A DNA stretch of 64,000 nucleotides from Zooshikella ganghwensis DSM 15267 (GCF_000428585.1 NZ_AUAF01000014.1:1-64000); one strand, 5' to 3'. Shown: positions 7,945 through 18,662, counted from the stretch's first letter. Notes: generated by a model from the letters alone, not told the origin. Numbers and translations are program-made.

Positions 7945-9393
7945 ATGGCAGAATCAACTGCATCAACGAGCGCTACTTGGGCCACGAGGTGGACATTTAT
8001 TCTGGCCGCTACCGGGTCTGCTGTTGGGTTAGGAAACATTTGGAAATTTCCATTTATTACTGGGGAGTATGGGGGAGGAGCTTTTGTATTAGTTTATTTG
8101 TTATGTGTTGCGTTTATTGGGTTACCCATTTTGATGTCTGAGGCTCTCATTGGACGACATGCGCGGTGTAATCCAATTAGTGCGATGAGTAATTTAGCTG
8201 CTGAATCGGGTAAAACGCGAGCTTGGGGTTTAGTCGGTTGGATGGGGGTGTTAGCAGGCTTTTTTATCTTATCATTTTATAGTGTAGTTGCAGGTTGGGC
8301 TTTGGACTATACCCTGGAAATTGGACGAGGTACTTTTAACGAGGTCGCCTCGGGATCAACAGGGAAAATGTTTGAAGATCTAATTGGTGATCCCAAACGT
8401 CTTATGATTTGGCACACACTATTTATGATCATTACTGCATTTATTATTGCCCGAGGTATACATAAGGGCTTGGAAAGCAGTGTGCGTGTAATGATGCCAA
8501 CATTGTTTTTACTCCTGGTTGTTATGGTAATTTATGCCTTTGTTGAAACAGATAAGTTTGGTGCTGGCCTAAAGTTTTTATTTGCTTTTGATATTGAAAA
8601 AACCTTTTTTACCTATGAAAAGCTTGTTGATGGTGCTGTCACAACTTGTCAGTGGGCAGAAGCGGGTTGTGAAAAAGTATTTACTTCTAAGCCACTGCTT
8701 GCGGCTATGGGGCATGCTTTCTTTACCTTAAGTCTTGGTATGGGGGCAATCATGGCATATGGTGCTTATATGCCAAAGCAAGCAAATATAGCCAGTACAG
8801 CAATAACCATTGTATTTTTTGACACCGTTGTTGCTTTGTTAGCGGGTATGGCTATTTTCCCGATCGTTTTTGCCAATGGTATGGAAGCTTCTTCTGGTCC
8901 TGGCTTACTGTTTATTTCTTTACCGCAAGCCTTTGGTAACATGCCTTTTGGCCAAGTCTTTGGTTGCTTATTTTTCTTCCTGGTATCAATTGCGGCATTA
9001 AGCTCAGCGATTTCTCTCATTGAGCCTGCAGTTGCCTATTTGACGCAGCGTTTTTCTGTCGGTAGGGTAACAGCTACGATTGGATTTAGCTTTTTTGTGT
9101 GGTTTTTAGGTATTGGCTCTGTTCTGTCATTTAATGAATGGGCTGAAGTGAAACCATTCTTTGGCAAAACAGTATTTGATTTTCTGGACTATTTGACAGC
9201 AAATATCATGCTACCTCTTGGAGGAATGTTAATAGCCATTTATGCAGGGTGGGCGCTAAAACGCTCTTTGGTGCTGAATGAGTTAGCGCTGAAAAACCTG
9301 CTTTATTTCAACTTATGGCGTGCTACTTCAAGAGTTATTGCGCCTGTAGCAGTGTTTGTTGTATTCATTGTGACGCTTATTCAGTCTTTATAA
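7945..9393 (+). CDS. sodium-dependent transporter, neurotransmitter:sodium symporter (NSS) family
   Basis: A 482-residue inner-membrane protein with about 11-12 helices. The first helix carries ATGSAVGLGNIWKFPF, the NSS signature around the unwound TM1 that binds substrate and sodium. Further markers are SFYSVVAGWALDYTLEIG (TM3) and AMGHAFFTLSLGMGAIMAYG (TM6). Bacterial members import amino acids or other small organics with Na+, but the substrate cannot be read here. Start: ATG at 7945 after AAAGAGG. It runs into ratA with a 17-base gap, so some co-transcription is likely. Two Cys in an external loop (CQWAEAGC) might form a disulfide. Confidence 0.9.
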   Translation: MAESTASTSATWATRWTFILAATGSAVGLGNIWKFPFITGEYGGGAFVLVYLLCVAFIGLPILMSEALIGRHARCNPISAMSNLAAESGKTRAWGLVGWMGVLAGFFILSFYSVVAGWALDYTLEIGRGTFNEVASGSTGKMFEDLIGDPKRLMIWHTLFMIITAFIIARGIHKGLESSVRVMMPTLFLLLVVMVIYAFVETDKFGAGLKFLFAFDIEKTFFTYEKLVDGAVTTCQWAEAGCEKVFTSKPLLAAMGHAFFTLSLGMGAIMAYGAYMPKQANIASTAITIVFFDTVVALLAGMAIFPIVFANGMEASSGPGLLFISLPQAFGNMPFGQVFGCLFFFLVSIAALSSAISLIEPAVAYLTQRFSVGRVTATIGFSFFVWFLGIGSVLSFNEWAEVKPFFGKTVFDFLDYLTANIMLPLGGMLIAIYAGWALKRSLVLNELALKNLLYFNLWRATSRVIAPVAVFVVFIVTLIQSL

Positions 9394-9410
9394 GGGTAAA
9401 GCATCAACTA

Positions 9411-9842
9411 ATGGCAGTGATAAATCGTTCAGCTCTGGTCATGTATTCGGCCAGAGCGATGTTTGACCTCATTAATGACATTGAGTCTTATCCTCACTTT
9501 TTGCCTTGGTGTGTTGGCGCCAAGGTTCACTCAAGGCGTTCTGATCTGGTGGAAGCAAGTCTTGATGTGGCAAAAGGTGGTATCCGCCACTCATTTACGA
9601 CTCGGAATCTTTTATCGGCGGGTGAGTCGATTGAGATGGAGTTGGTACAGGGGCCATTCTCTAAGCTTAAGGGTAAGTGGCACTTTAAAACACTTGCTGA
9701 TAACGCTTGTAAGGTTGAACTGGATTTAACGTTTACCTTATCTGGCAAGGTGCTAGAAAAGACCTTAGGTGCTCTATTAGTGTCTGCAACGAGTTCGATG
9801 GTGGATGCTTTTTGTCAACGTGCTAAGGAAGTTTATGGCTGA
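9411..9842 (+). CDS. ratA: RatA-like START/SRPBCC-fold protein
   Basis: A 143-residue protein beginning MAVINRSALVMYSARAMFDL at the ATG at 9411; the open frame extends upstream only inside the transporter gene. It has the polyketide-cyclase/COQ10-START pattern (LINDIESYPHFLPWC, VELDLTFTLSGKVLEKTLG). In E. coli RatA was described as an inhibitor of 70S formation, while the mitochondrial homologue Coq10 binds ubiquinone; either activity may be the native one. The stop codon overlaps rnfH by eight bases, the usual ratA-rnfH coupling. Confidence 0.88.
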   Translation: MAVINRSALVMYSARAMFDLINDIESYPHFLPWCVGAKVHSRRSDLVEASLDVAKGGIRHSFTTRNLLSAGESIEMELVQGPFSKLKGKWHFKTLADNACKVELDLTFTLSGKVLEKTLGALLVSATSSMVDAFCQRAKEVYG

Positions 9843-10170
9843 TTTCGCTGAAGAACATATTAAGGTTGAAGTAGCCTACGCACTTGCTAATAAACAAAAA
9901 GTTGTAGTGCTCAATGTACCAAAGGGTGCATCTGTTTATGATGCTGCGGTTGCCTCAAAGCTTGATGAGGAGTTTGAAGGTATTGACTGGAATACGGCCA
10001 AGATGGGAGTTTTTGGTAAGTTAGTACCTAAGCCTAAGGATCGAGTGTTAGAGGAAGGGGAACGAGTAGAAATCTATCGGCCATTAATTGCAGATCCCAA
10101 AGAAGTGCGCAAACGTCGCGCAGAAAAGGCGAAACTTGCTAAAAAACAAAGTTCAGAGTCGCCCGAATAA
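9835..10170 (+). CDS. rnfH: RnfH family ubiquitin-like protein
   Basis: A 111-residue beta-grasp protein starting MADFAEEHIKVEVAYAL at the ATG at 9835, inside the end of ratA. Family segments are KVEVAYALANKQKVVVLNVP, GIDWNTAKMGVFGKLV and VEIYRPLIADPKEVRKRRAE. The C-terminus is a lysine-rich tail. Its biochemical role is not settled; it is almost always linked to ratA, smpB and bamE, as here. The overlap with ratA suggests translational coupling. Confidence 0.92.
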   Translation: MADFAEEHIKVEVAYALANKQKVVVLNVPKGASVYDAAVASKLDEEFEGIDWNTAKMGVFGKLVPKPKDRVLEEGERVEIYRPLIADPKEVRKRRAEKAKLAKKQSSESPE

Positions 10171-10206
10171 TCAAAAAATAGTAATCCCCTACGGTGTTTC
10201 AAACTC

Positions 10207-10242
10207 AACCTTGAGTAACCTTTGCTTGGGTTACTCAAGGTT
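10207..10242. terminator. bidirectional hairpin terminator between rnfH and bamE
   Basis: AACCTTGAGTAACC (10207-10220) and GGTTACTCAAGGTT (10229-10242) form a perfect 14-base stem with an 8-base loop between two convergent genes. U runs are short on both sides, but symmetry and placement favour a shared terminator. Confidence 0.75.
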
Positions 10243-10261
10243 TGCTTGAGCGCACTTCATC

Positions 10262-10732
10262 TTAAAAGTCTTCTGTTGGAGCGTCTTCTTCTAGTAAATC
10301 GCTATCATTTGATACGTCTGTGCTTGCTTCTTCGGGTATAGGCATTCCCGCTTCTTCCATGATAGCTTTGGGGTCTGGGCGAAAATCTCCTGAAAAGTGA
10401 CTTAGAATGTCGTCTTTGAAGAAAATACTGAGTGTTTCTTGGGAGCGAGCTTCTCCTCCTGGTTGAAAGCTGTAAACGTAGTCCCAACGCTCTTGGTTAA
10501 AGCTATCAATCAAGAGAGGGGAGCCTAAAATGAAGCGTACCTGTTGTTTGGTCATTCCTGGGCGTAGTTGATTCACCATGTCTTGGGTGATGATATTGCC
10601 TTGCTGAATATCAATCTTATACACACCAGGAAAGCTAACCGTACGATGGTCGCTATCTGAGAAAAATGAACAGCCACTAATGCACATTAAAAGTGACGCG
10701 AGAAAAGTGAATTTTGTTAAGGTGTTTTGCAT
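10262..10732 (-). CDS. bamE: outer membrane assembly lipoprotein BamE (SmpA/OmlA)
   Basis: A 156-residue lipoprotein. The first 21 residues are a lipoprotein signal peptide ending in ISGC, with Cys21 the lipidated residue. The BamE core follows: [37 protein letters not shown] and [12 protein letters not shown]. BamE is a small partner of BamA/BamD in beta-barrel insertion. The tail after the core is acidic and longer than in E. coli. It is divergent from fur, the conserved arrangement in Pseudomonas-type genomes. Confidence 0.95.
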   Translation of the reverse strand: MQNTLTKFTFLASLLMCISGCSFFSDSDHRTVSFPGVYKIDIQQGNIITQDMVNQLRPGMTKQQVRFILGSPLLIDSFNQERWDYVYSFQPGGEARSQETLSIFFKDDILSHFSGDFRPDPKAIMEEAGMPIPEEASTDVSNDSDLLEEDAPTEDF

Positions 10733-10823
10733 CTTTTAAAGACTTCCACTATCTTGGGTCAAAGTGAGATAATACCTTACTTCTTGGCGTCTGCTAAGGG
10801 TTCGATTTATAAAGGATAGTGTT

Positions 10824-11234
10824 GTGGAAAATCAAGAGTTAAGAAAAGCGGGTCTGAAAGTAACTTTGCCCAGAATTAAAATTCTGCAAATCCTAGAAAA
10901 TGCAGAGCATCGCCATATGAGTGCTGAAGATGTTTATAAGGCGTTAATGGATGCTGATGAAGATGTTGGTTTGGCAACAGTTTACCGTGTATTAACTCAG
11001 TTTGAAAATGCAGGCTTGGTGGTTCGGCATAATTTTGATGGAGGCCACTCTGTATTTGAACTTGCCCAAGGCAATCATCATGACCATATGGTATGCGTAG
11101 AAACAGGCCACATTGTTGAGTTTTGTGATGAAGAAATTGAAAAGTTACAAAAACAAATAGCCGAAAAACACGGCTTTGACTTGGTTGATCATAGTCTTGT
11201 CCTTTATGTGAAGCCGAAAGCACAAAAAAAATAA
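10824..11234 (+). CDS. fur: ferric uptake regulator Fur
   Basis: A 136-residue protein with a GTG start at 10824 preceded by AAAGGA. The N-terminal winged helix reads LRKAGLKVTLPRIKILQ and MSAEDVYKALMDADEDVGLATVYR; the C-terminal dimer and metal domain has the His-rich NHHDHMVCVETGHIVEF. The second Cys of the E. coli CxxC pair is missing here (CVET), as in several Pseudomonas-type Fur proteins, so the structural Zn site differs. Fe2+-Fur represses iron uptake genes. I did not find a clear Fur box in the short gap to bamE. Confidence 0.96.
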   Translation: MENQELRKAGLKVTLPRIKILQILENAEHRHMSAEDVYKALMDADEDVGLATVYRVLTQFENAGLVVRHNFDGGHSVFELAQGNHHDHMVCVETGHIVEFCDEEIEKLQKQIAEKHGFDLVDHSLVLYVKPKAQKK

Positions 11235-11341
11235 ATTTTTGTGACTTGGGTTGCTATTAATCTGGTGGCTAAACGATGACTGGTTTTAACTTGATAGCTA
11301 GGGACAAGCTTAGGAAAAGTTTTTGATGCGCTTTGAGTTTG

Positions 11342-11380
11342 ACTGCCGTTTTAAAACGGCAGTAGCATTACTTTTTTTTA
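11342..11380 (+). terminator. palindromic hairpin downstream of fur
   Basis: ACTGCCGTTTT and AAAACGGCAGT (11342-11363) form a perfect 22-base palindrome followed, after eight bases, by a run of eight T (11372-11379). It lies 107 bases after the fur stop codon and is the best terminator candidate for fur, although the U run is not immediately adjacent to the stem. Confidence 0.5.
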
Positions 11381-11466
11381 GGCAATTTTTTCAAAAGATA
11401 AAAATTGTGAATTATTTTTTACAGTGATCAGATCTCGCTTAATACAGACCAGTTTTATAAAAGTTG

Positions 11467-13137
11467 TTATTCAACGGCAGTAATCATTTCTTTAGCATGT
11501 GCCAGTGTATGTTCGGTGATATTTAGTCCACCAAGCAGGCGCGCAATTTCAGCGACTTTTTCTTCAGGATTTAAGGTTGTGATGTTTGTTTGAGTGCTAT
11601 CTGCTTTGACCTGTTTATGAACAAAAAAGTGTTGATGACCTTGTGAAGCAACTTGAGGCAGGTGTGTTACACATAATACCTGTCCTTTACTGCCTATCTT
11701 TCTGAGTAGTTGACCTACAGTTTCTGCAACACCACCACTTATTCCAACATCAACTTCATCAAACACTAGAGTTGGTGTCGTTGAAAGTTGTGCCGCGATA
11801 ACTTGAATTGCCAGACTTATTCGAGATAGTTCACCGCCTGAAGCAACCTTTTGCAGTGGTTTGGCGGGTTGCCCTGGGTTAGTGCTGACTAAAAACTCAA
11901 TATCTTCCATGCCAAATGGTTCTGGTGTTTGAGTTGGTAAATGGGTTAACTGTACTTGAAAGTAACCATTTGGCATGCCAATTTGTTGTATTTGTTCAGA
12001 AACGGTTTGGCTCAGTGTTTTCGCTGACTTCTCTCTATGTTTGGAAAGCTTCTTGGCTTTTGATACATAGTCTTTTTCTAACTGAGCTATTTCACGGGTA
12101 AGTGCTTCTAAAGAGTCATCAGAAGATTCAAGCGCTTGTAGACTTTTTTCCAAAGCCTGTTGTTTCATATAGAGCTCTTCTGGGGAAATCCTGTGTTTAC
12201 GAGCTAAGTCATAAATAGCACTTAAGCGCTGCTCAATTTCTTGGAGTCGCTCAGGGTCTGCATCAAAATGATCGGTAAAGCGATTAAGCTCTGCTACTGC
12301 TTCTTCGACTTGAATTTGTGCACTAGCCAACAGTTGCAGTGCATCGTTAATGAAAGGGTTATCAGGTTGGATTTTATTTAAAGCATGCTGGGTAATATTT
12401 AAGTGATGAAGAATACTACTGTTATCGCTATCACTACACAATGTTAATGCTTGCTGGCAGTAATGCATTGATGATTCTGCATTTGCTAGCACTTTTTGTT
12501 CTTGCTCAAGTGTTTCAACTTCCCCTTCATTCAGGTCCAATAGTTGAAGCTCATGCACCTGATAACTTAATAGCTGAACTTTATCGGCCACTTCATCATG
12601 TTGCTGGCTAAGTATATTTAATTTTGTATTACACTGCTTCCAACGCTGGTAAATCTGATGGACGTTTTCACTTAATGCAGCGGTTTCTGCAAAAGCATCA
12701 AGTAGTTTGCGGTGGGTATCCTTTTTAAGTAGAGATTGATGTTCATGCTGGCTGTGAATATCAATCAGCATATCCCCCAGGATGCGTAATTGCTGAAGCG
12801 TTGAGGGTGTACCGTTAATATAACCGCGTGAACGGCCTTCTCGGGTGACCACTCGGCGAAAGATACACTCATTACCGATAAGTAAGTCATGATCGGCTAG
12901 CCATTTTTGGGCATCTGCTAAATGCTGAATATCAAAAGTGGCAATGACTTCGGCTTTATCAGCACCAGCGCGAACCATGTCGACTTCTGCTCGATCACCT
13001 AAAGCAAGTCCAAGCGCATCCAACATAATGGATTTACCAGCACCTGTTTCACCTGTAATTACTGTCATACCAGAGGGAATGTCCAGCTCTAGTGTGTCAA
13101 CAATGGCAAAATTGCTGATAGATAAGTGAATCAGCAT
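11467..13137 (-). CDS. recN: DNA repair protein RecN
   Basis: A 556-residue SMC-like ATPase. Walker A is GETGAGKSIMLDAL near residue 29, the ABC signature is ASGGELSRISLAIQ, and Walker B is TLVFDEVDVGISGG; between them lies a long coiled coil (about residues 155-360). RecN gathers broken DNA ends and supports recombinational repair after double-strand breaks. Two LexA-type boxes stand upstream on the start side, in agreement with strong SOS control known for recN. Neighbours fur and grpE match the Pseudomonas-type order. Confidence 0.97.
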   Translation of the reverse strand: MLIHLSISNFAIVDTLELDIPSGMTVITGETGAGKSIMLDALGLALGDRAEVDMVRAGADKAEVIATFDIQHLADAQKWLADHDLLIGNECIFRRVVTREGRSRGYINGTPSTLQQLRILGDMLIDIHSQHEHQSLLKKDTHRKLLDAFAETAALSENVHQIYQRWKQCNTKLNILSQQHDEVADKVQLLSYQVHELQLLDLNEGEVETLEQEQKVLANAESSMHYCQQALTLCSDSDNSSILHHLNITQHALNKIQPDNPFINDALQLLASAQIQVEEAVAELNRFTDHFDADPERLQEIEQRLSAIYDLARKHRISPEELYMKQQALEKSLQALESSDDSLEALTREIAQLEKDYVSKAKKLSKHREKSAKTLSQTVSEQIQQIGMPNGYFQVQLTHLPTQTPEPFGMEDIEFLVSTNPGQPAKPLQKVASGGELSRISLAIQVIAAQLSTTPTLVFDEVDVGISGGVAETVGQLLRKIGSKGQVLCVTHLPQVASQGHQHFFVHKQVKADSTQTNITTLNPEEKVAEIARLLGGLNITEHTLAHAKEMITAVE

Positions 13138-13185
13138 GTATCCACTCCAGCCCTTAACATTGATGGGGAAAAGTTAATAAAATAG

Positions 13186-13201
13186 CTGTTTGTTTATACA
13201 G
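13186..13201. promoter_or_regulatory. LexA box proximal to recN
   Basis: CTGT-TTGTTTAT-ACAG fits CTGT-N8-ACAG exactly and is followed by TA as in the extended SOS consensus. It lies 49 bases upstream of the recN start codon, where it would cover the promoter. Confidence 0.85.
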
Positions 13202-13320
13202 TAAACTAGCAGCATTCAGGTGCCAGGTCTAGCCTATAGCCTCAGAATAAGTGCATCTAACATTACAGTTGTAGTGTTTAGGTGACAATTGCTACTTGTT
13301 CAGCCATTGAATTATACATG

Positions 13321-13336
13321 CTGTTAATTTGTACAG
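13321..13336. promoter_or_regulatory. second LexA box upstream of recN
   Basis: CTGT-TAATTTGT-ACAG also fits CTGT-N8-ACAG exactly, followed by TA. It is 184 bases from the recN start and 140 bases from the grpE start, so it may support looping or cooperative repression of recN, or touch an upstream grpE promoter. Confidence 0.7.
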
Positions 13337-13382
13337 TAGTCTTTTTATACATTAATTATTAATGAATACCTGAAAGTCAAGC

Positions 13383-13410
13383 CTTGAATCACAGCGGTTT
13401 ACCCCCATAT
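13383..13410 (+). promoter_or_regulatory. sigma-32 heat-shock promoter of grpE-dnaK-dnaJ
   Basis: CTTGAA (13383-13388) and CCCCATAT (13403-13410) are separated by 14 bases, matching the RpoH consensus CTTGAAA-N(11-16)-CCCCATNT. The site ends 65 bases before the grpE start codon and points toward it. Confidence 0.85.
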
Positions 13411-13475
13411 TGCTGGAAAAATAGCCATTTATACGGTTGCCCTGAACAGCTATAGCAATTAACGGAGAGACTGGG

Positions 13476-14114
13476 ATGACTGATAAAAAGTCGACACCTG
13501 AGGTTGAAGAAGTCGTAGCGAATGATCAACAGCCTGAAGTTGAAGATGCTAGTGTAGAAGCATCCGAAGTTGAAGTGGATCAGCTAGAAATCGAAGATGC
13601 TGCTGCTGATAAGCAGGCCATTGAGTCTCTACAAACAGAAGTAAATTCGCTGCAGAATGCCCTGGTGGAGGCTCAGGAACAAGCACTGAGAGCGCAAGCT
13701 GAAGCTCAGAACATTAAACGTCGTTCTCAGCAGGATGTGGAAAAAGCGCATAAATTTGCACTGGAAGGTTTTAGTAAATCACTGTTGCCAATTATTGATA
13801 GCCTGGAACGTGGCTTAGAAACCGCTAATCGCGATGAGCCTGGGCAAAAGGCAATGTGTGAGGGTATTGAGCTAACGTTAAAGATGTTCATTGATGTGCT
13901 GCAAAAACACAATGTTGAGCAACTTGATCCCGTTGGAGAGCCTTTTGATCCTCAATACCATGAGGCAATGTCCATGCAAGAAAGCCCTGATGCTGAGCCA
14001 GGTACTGTACTTGCTGCATTGCAAAAGGGGTATACACTCAATGGTCGGTTGATTCGTCCAGCGATGGTGATTGTGGCTAAACCCAGTGAAACAAAAATCG
14101 ATGAGAAGGCTTGA
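13476..14114 (+). CDS. grpE: nucleotide exchange factor GrpE
   Basis: A 212-residue protein with a long acidic, Val/Glu-rich N-terminus (about residues 5-50), a coiled coil (QSLQTEVNSLQNALVEAQEQ region), and the GrpE core with RRSQQDVEKAHKFALEGF, LLPIIDSLERGLE and QLDPVGEPFDPQYHEAM. It opens DnaK to release ADP during the folding cycle. Start ATG follows AACGGAGAG. It is the first gene of the heat-shock chaperone cluster behind a sigma-32 promoter. Confidence 0.97.
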   Translation: MTDKKSTPEVEEVVANDQQPEVEDASVEASEVEVDQLEIEDAAADKQAIESLQTEVNSLQNALVEAQEQALRAQAEAQNIKRRSQQDVEKAHKFALEGFSKSLLPIIDSLERGLETANRDEPGQKAMCEGIELTLKMFIDVLQKHNVEQLDPVGEPFDPQYHEAMSMQESPDAEPGTVLAALQKGYTLNGRLIRPAMVIVAKPSETKIDEKA

Positions 14115-14264
14115 AATCGCTGGAACAGGACGCATATAGCAAAGCAAATAGAGTAATCACTGGCAATCTCCTTTATGTGCGGACAGCGGTTATCTCAAGG
14201 TTTTCAAATTAGGGTTATTGACGAATTAGCTACTCTACAGAGCTAGGGTATGGAGAGATAGAAA

Positions 14265-16193
14265 ATGGGTAAAATCATCGGTATAGACCTGGGTACAACC
14301 AACTCATGTGTTGCACTTTTGGATGGTGACAAACCAAAAGTGATTGAAAATGCAGAAGGTACGCGTACGACGCCTTCTATTATTGCTTTCACGGATGATG
14401 GTGAAACGCTTGTAGGCCAGCCAGCAAAACGCCAAGCGGTAACAAACCCAAACAACACATTGTTTGCGATTAAGCGGTTGATTGGTCGTCGTTTTGCTGA
14501 TGATGTGGTGCAAAAAGACATTAAGATGGTTCCCTACAAGATCGTTGAAGCAAAAAATGGCGATGCTTGGGTTGAAGTAAAAGGGGATCAAAAAGCACCA
14601 CCCCAAATCTCTGCTGAAGTCTTGAAAAAAATGAAAAAGACGGCTGAGGACTACCTCGGTGAAGCAGTCACTGAAGCAGTAATCACTGTACCTGCTTATT
14701 TCAATGACTCACAGCGTCAGGCTACAAAGGATGCAGGTCGTATTGCAGGCTTAGAAGTTAAGCGGATTATTAACGAACCTACCGCTGCTGCTCTGGCCTA
14801 CGGTCTGGATAAAAAGCGTGGTGACTCCACTATTGCGGTATATGACTTAGGTGGTGGTACATTCGACATTTCCATCATCGAAATTGCGGAAGTGGATGGC
14901 GAGCACCAGTTTGAAGTATTAGCTACTAATGGTGATACTTTCCTGGGTGGTGAAGACTTTGACTTGCGCTTGATTGACTATCTGGCAGATGAGTTCAAAA
15001 AAGAGCAAGGTATTGACTTACACAATGACCCACTTGCGTTGCAGAGACTTAAAGAAGCTGCAGAAAAAGCTAAAATTGAGCTTTCTTCAAGCCAGCAAAC
15101 AGATGTAAATCTGCCTTATATTACAGCTGATGCGACAGGTCCAAAGCACTTGAATGTTAAGGTGACACGCGCGAAGCTTGAGTCACTGGTAGAAGACCTG
15201 GTTACTCGCTCTATTGAGCCATGTCGTATCGCATTAAAAGATGCAGGTCTGGACATTTCAGAAATTAATGAAGTGATCCTGGTGGGTGGTCAAACCCGTA
15301 TGCCTATGGTTCAGCAAAAAGTTAAAGACTTCTTTAACAAAGAGCCTCGTAAAGACGTTAACCCTGATGAAGCTGTGGCAATGGGTGCGGCTATCCAGGG
15401 TGCAGTACTGTCTGGTGATGTTAAAGATGTATTGTTGCTTGACGTTACACCACTTACGTTGGGTATTGAAACCATGGGTGGCGTGATGACACCGCTGATT
15501 GAGAAAAATACGACAATTCCAACGAAGAAGTCGCAAGTTTTCTCTACAGCAGAAGACAACCAAACAGCTGTAACTATCCATGTGTGTCAAGGTGAGCGTA
15601 AGCGTGCAGGTGATAATAAGTCCCTAGGCCGCTTTGATTTGGCTGATATTCCTCCTGCGCCACGTGGTGTTCCACAAGTCGAGGTAACGTTTGATATAGA
15701 TGCTAATGGTATTTTGAACGTTTCTGCTAAAGATAAGGCGACAGGAAAAGAGCAATCTATTGTGATCAAAGCATCGAGCGGCTTGTCTGATGATGAAATT
15801 GATACAATGGTGCGTGATGCAGAAGCCCATGCTGATGAGGATCGTAAGTTTGAAGAGTTGGCAAGTGCTCGTAATGCGGCTGATGGTTTGATCCATGCTA
15901 CAAAGAAAACAGTAGAAGAAGCTAAAGATAAAGTTTCTGCTGATGAGAAGGAAAAAATTGAGAAAGCCATTGAGGAGCTGGAAGCAGCCCTTAAAGGTGA
16001 TAATAAAGAAGAAATTGAAGCTAAAACTAAAGCGTTAACAGAGGCTTCTTCTGCACTTGCTCAGCGTATGTATTCAGAGCAAGCACAACAGGGCGAAGCT
16101 GGCCAAGCTCAACCAGAAGCTGATAGTGCTAGCAAGTCTTCTGATGATGCGGTGGATGCTGAGTTTGAAGAAGTAAAGGATGAGAAGAAGTAA
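14265..16193 (+). CDS. dnaK: chaperone DnaK (Hsp70)
   Basis: A 642-residue Hsp70. The nucleotide-binding domain opens [18 protein letters not shown] and contains [13 protein letters not shown] and [17 protein letters not shown]; the substrate-binding domain starts near [17 protein letters not shown]; the lid helices end in an acidic Ala/Gln-rich tail closing with EEVKDEKK. It binds exposed hydrophobic peptides with ATP and works with DnaJ and GrpE. The 150-base gap from grpE contains no obvious second sigma-32 site. A second, different Hsp70 gene begins at 63842. Confidence 0.98.
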   Translation: MGKIIGIDLGTTNSCVALLDGDKPKVIENAEGTRTTPSIIAFTDDGETLVGQPAKRQAVTNPNNTLFAIKRLIGRRFADDVVQKDIKMVPYKIVEAKNGDAWVEVKGDQKAPPQISAEVLKKMKKTAEDYLGEAVTEAVITVPAYFNDSQRQATKDAGRIAGLEVKRIINEPTAAALAYGLDKKRGDSTIAVYDLGGGTFDISIIEIAEVDGEHQFEVLATNGDTFLGGEDFDLRLIDYLADEFKKEQGIDLHNDPLALQRLKEAAEKAKIELSSSQQTDVNLPYITADATGPKHLNVKVTRAKLESLVEDLVTRSIEPCRIALKDAGLDISEINEVILVGGQTRMPMVQQKVKDFFNKEPRKDVNPDEAVAMGAAIQGAVLSGDVKDVLLLDVTPLTLGIETMGGVMTPLIEKNTTIPTKKSQVFSTAEDNQTAVTIHVCQGERKRAGDNKSLGRFDLADIPPAPRGVPQVEVTFDIDANGILNVSAKDKATGKEQSIVIKASSGLSDDEIDTMVRDAEAHADEDRKFEELASARNAADGLIHATKKTVEEAKDKVSADEKEKIEKAIEELEAALKGDNKEEIEAKTKALTEASSALAQRMYSEQAQQGEAGQAQPEADSASKSSDDAVDAEFEEVKDEKK

Positions 16194-16243
16194 CCTTTGG
16201 CAAGGGAACGTTTTTCTCAACAGGGTGACAACCCTAACGGTAT

Positions 16244-16265
16244 AACGCGGGAGAATTCCCGCGTT
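16244..16265 (+). repeat. intercistronic hairpin between dnaK and dnaJ
   Basis: AACGCGGGA-GAAT-TCCCGCGTT is a 9-base GC-rich stem with a four-base loop, 79 bases before dnaJ. There is no T run, so it may act as an mRNA stabiliser or partial attenuator that lowers dnaJ relative to dnaK. Confidence 0.5.
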
Positions 16266-16344
16266 GTCGTTTGTATCGATAACTGTCTTGTGCCGAAACA
16301 GCAATTGTTTTTCGGGGTAATAAGCACGTAGGTTTCCTAAAGCT

Positions 16345-17475
16345 ATGGCCAAAAGAGATTACTATGAAATTCTGGGTGTATCCCGGGATGTTTCTGAAAA
16401 AGACTTGAAAAAAGCCTACCGACGTATGGCCATGAAGTATCACCCTGACCGAAACCCAGGGGATAAAGATGCAGAAGAGCACTTTAAAGAAGTCAATGAA
16501 GCGTTTGAGGTGCTTTCTGACTCGCAAAAAAGAGCTGCATATGACCAGTTTGGGCATGCGGGTGTAGATGGTCAGGCAGGTGCAGGTGGCTTTGGCGCAG
16601 GTAGCTTTAGTGATGTTTTTGGCGATATTTTTGGTGACATCTTTGGCACTGCAGCGGGTGCTGGGCGAGGGCGTAGCAGTGTGCAGCGTGGCGCTGACTT
16701 GCGCTACTCGATGGACTTAGAGCTTGAAGAAGCGGTAAAAGGTGTTGAGAAGAAAATCCGTATTCCTACTCAAGTAGAGTGTCGTACTTGTGATGGTTCT
16801 GGAGCACGAAAAGGTTCTTCACCCGAAACATGTAGTACATGTGGTGGTGTTGGTCAGGTACGAATGCAGCAAGGATTTTTCTCTGTTCAACAAACTTGTC
16901 CTGCCTGTCATGGCACGGGTAAGGTTATTAAAGATCCATGTCGTGACTGTCATGGCGAAGGTCGTACTGAAGAATACAAAACCCTTTCAATTAAAATTCC
17001 TGCTGGCGTAGATACTGGCGATCGGATTCGCCTAGCAGGAGAGGGGGAAGCAGGGCTGAATGGTGGGCCTGCAGGTGACTTGTATGTTCAGGTCTCTGTG
17101 CGTGAACATAAGATTTTCCAGCGTGATGGTAAGCACCTTTATTGTGAAGTGCCAATTACTATCTGTGATGCTGTTTTAGGGGGTGAGCTAGAAGTCCCTA
17201 CGCTGGATGGTAAAGTTAAATTAAAAATTCCACCTGAAACCCAAACAGGTAAGCTTTTCAGAGTTCGAGGTAAAGGTGTAGCTCCGGTTCGTGGTGGTGC
17301 TCAAGGTGACCTATTGTGTCGTGTAATTATTGAAACCCCTGTCAGCTTGACTAAGCGTCAACGTGAATTATTTGAAGAACTGCAAGCTACATTTGAAGGT
17401 GAGGGTGGTCATAAACAGTCTCCGCGAAAAACCTCTTGGTTTGAAGGCGTAAAAAACTTTTTTGAAAATATGTAG
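16345..17475 (+). CDS. dnaJ: co-chaperone DnaJ
   Basis: A 376-residue type I Hsp40. J-domain at residues 1-70 with the HPD triad ([14 protein letters not shown]); Gly/Phe linker ([20 protein letters not shown]); four zinc-binding repeats [24 protein letters not shown] and CRDCHGEG; C-terminal substrate and dimer domain. It delivers clients to DnaK and triggers ATP hydrolysis. It follows dnaK on the same strand. Confidence 0.98.
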   Translation: MAKRDYYEILGVSRDVSEKDLKKAYRRMAMKYHPDRNPGDKDAEEHFKEVNEAFEVLSDSQKRAAYDQFGHAGVDGQAGAGGFGAGSFSDVFGDIFGDIFGTAAGAGRGRSSVQRGADLRYSMDLELEEAVKGVEKKIRIPTQVECRTCDGSGARKGSSPETCSTCGGVGQVRMQQGFFSVQQTCPACHGTGKVIKDPCRDCHGEGRTEEYKTLSIKIPAGVDTGDRIRLAGEGEAGLNGGPAGDLYVQVSVREHKIFQRDGKHLYCEVPITICDAVLGGELEVPTLDGKVKLKIPPETQTGKLFRVRGKGVAPVRGGAQGDLLCRVIIETPVSLTKRQRELFEELQATFEGEGGHKQSPRKTSWFEGVKNFFENM

Positions 17476-17539
17476 CTTTTGTAAAAGTCGAGCTTATGTA
17501 GGTAAACTCGATGTAGGTACTTCAATATAGTGTTATTAG

Positions 17540-17582
17540 TTTGGCCAGAAGGTGATTATACGATAATCATGTTCTGGCCAAA
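17540..17582 (+). terminator. long hairpin after dnaJ
   Basis: TTTGGCCAGAA (17540-17550) pairs with TTCTGGCCAAA (17572-17582), and inside it TGATTAT pairs with ATAATCA around an ACG loop, with two imperfect bases between the stems. It ends the chaperone cluster about 65 bases after dnaJ. A U run is lacking, so termination may be partial or Rho-assisted. Confidence 0.6.
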
Positions 17583-17646
17583 TTTGTATGGGCCTACTGG
17601 TTTTAATAAATTGCTTTGGTGATATAGACTCGGCTCAGTAGGATAG

Positions 17647-18489
<843 letters not shown>

Positions 18490-18596
18490 GGCAGAGACAT
18501 TAAGATAAGAAATAGTGCTCAACGTAATTTTTTGTAAGCGACCTTAATTTTCCAATAGACGCCGGGCAGGATTTTATTTTAAAATTCCGAAAATTT

Positions 18597-18662
18597 GTGC
18601 CAAGAAAAGGGGTTTGGTTTCAAATGTCCGGCTATCAAAAAAAAGCAAGATGGAGCAGATAA
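18597..18662 (+). CDS. candidate carA leader peptide
   Basis: A short open frame, GTG at 18597 or ATG at 18624, ends with TAA at 18660-18662 inside the terminator hairpin that precedes carA. The ATG version is [12 protein letters not shown], 12 residues, with AAAAGGGG about 11 bases before it. Two of the last five codons are AGA (arginine), with a third AGA near the GTG end. Leader peptide, arginine codons and overlapping terminator are the layout of a translation-coupled attenuator, fitting an operon whose product feeds arginine synthesis. No experimental support; the short length could be chance. Confidence 0.4.
   Translation: MPRKGVWFQMSGYQKKARWSR

Noticed and set aside
15258-15970. Several 80-127-codon minus-strand frames inside dnaK
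   Set aside because: They overlap highly conserved dnaK coding sequence and have no recognisable product.
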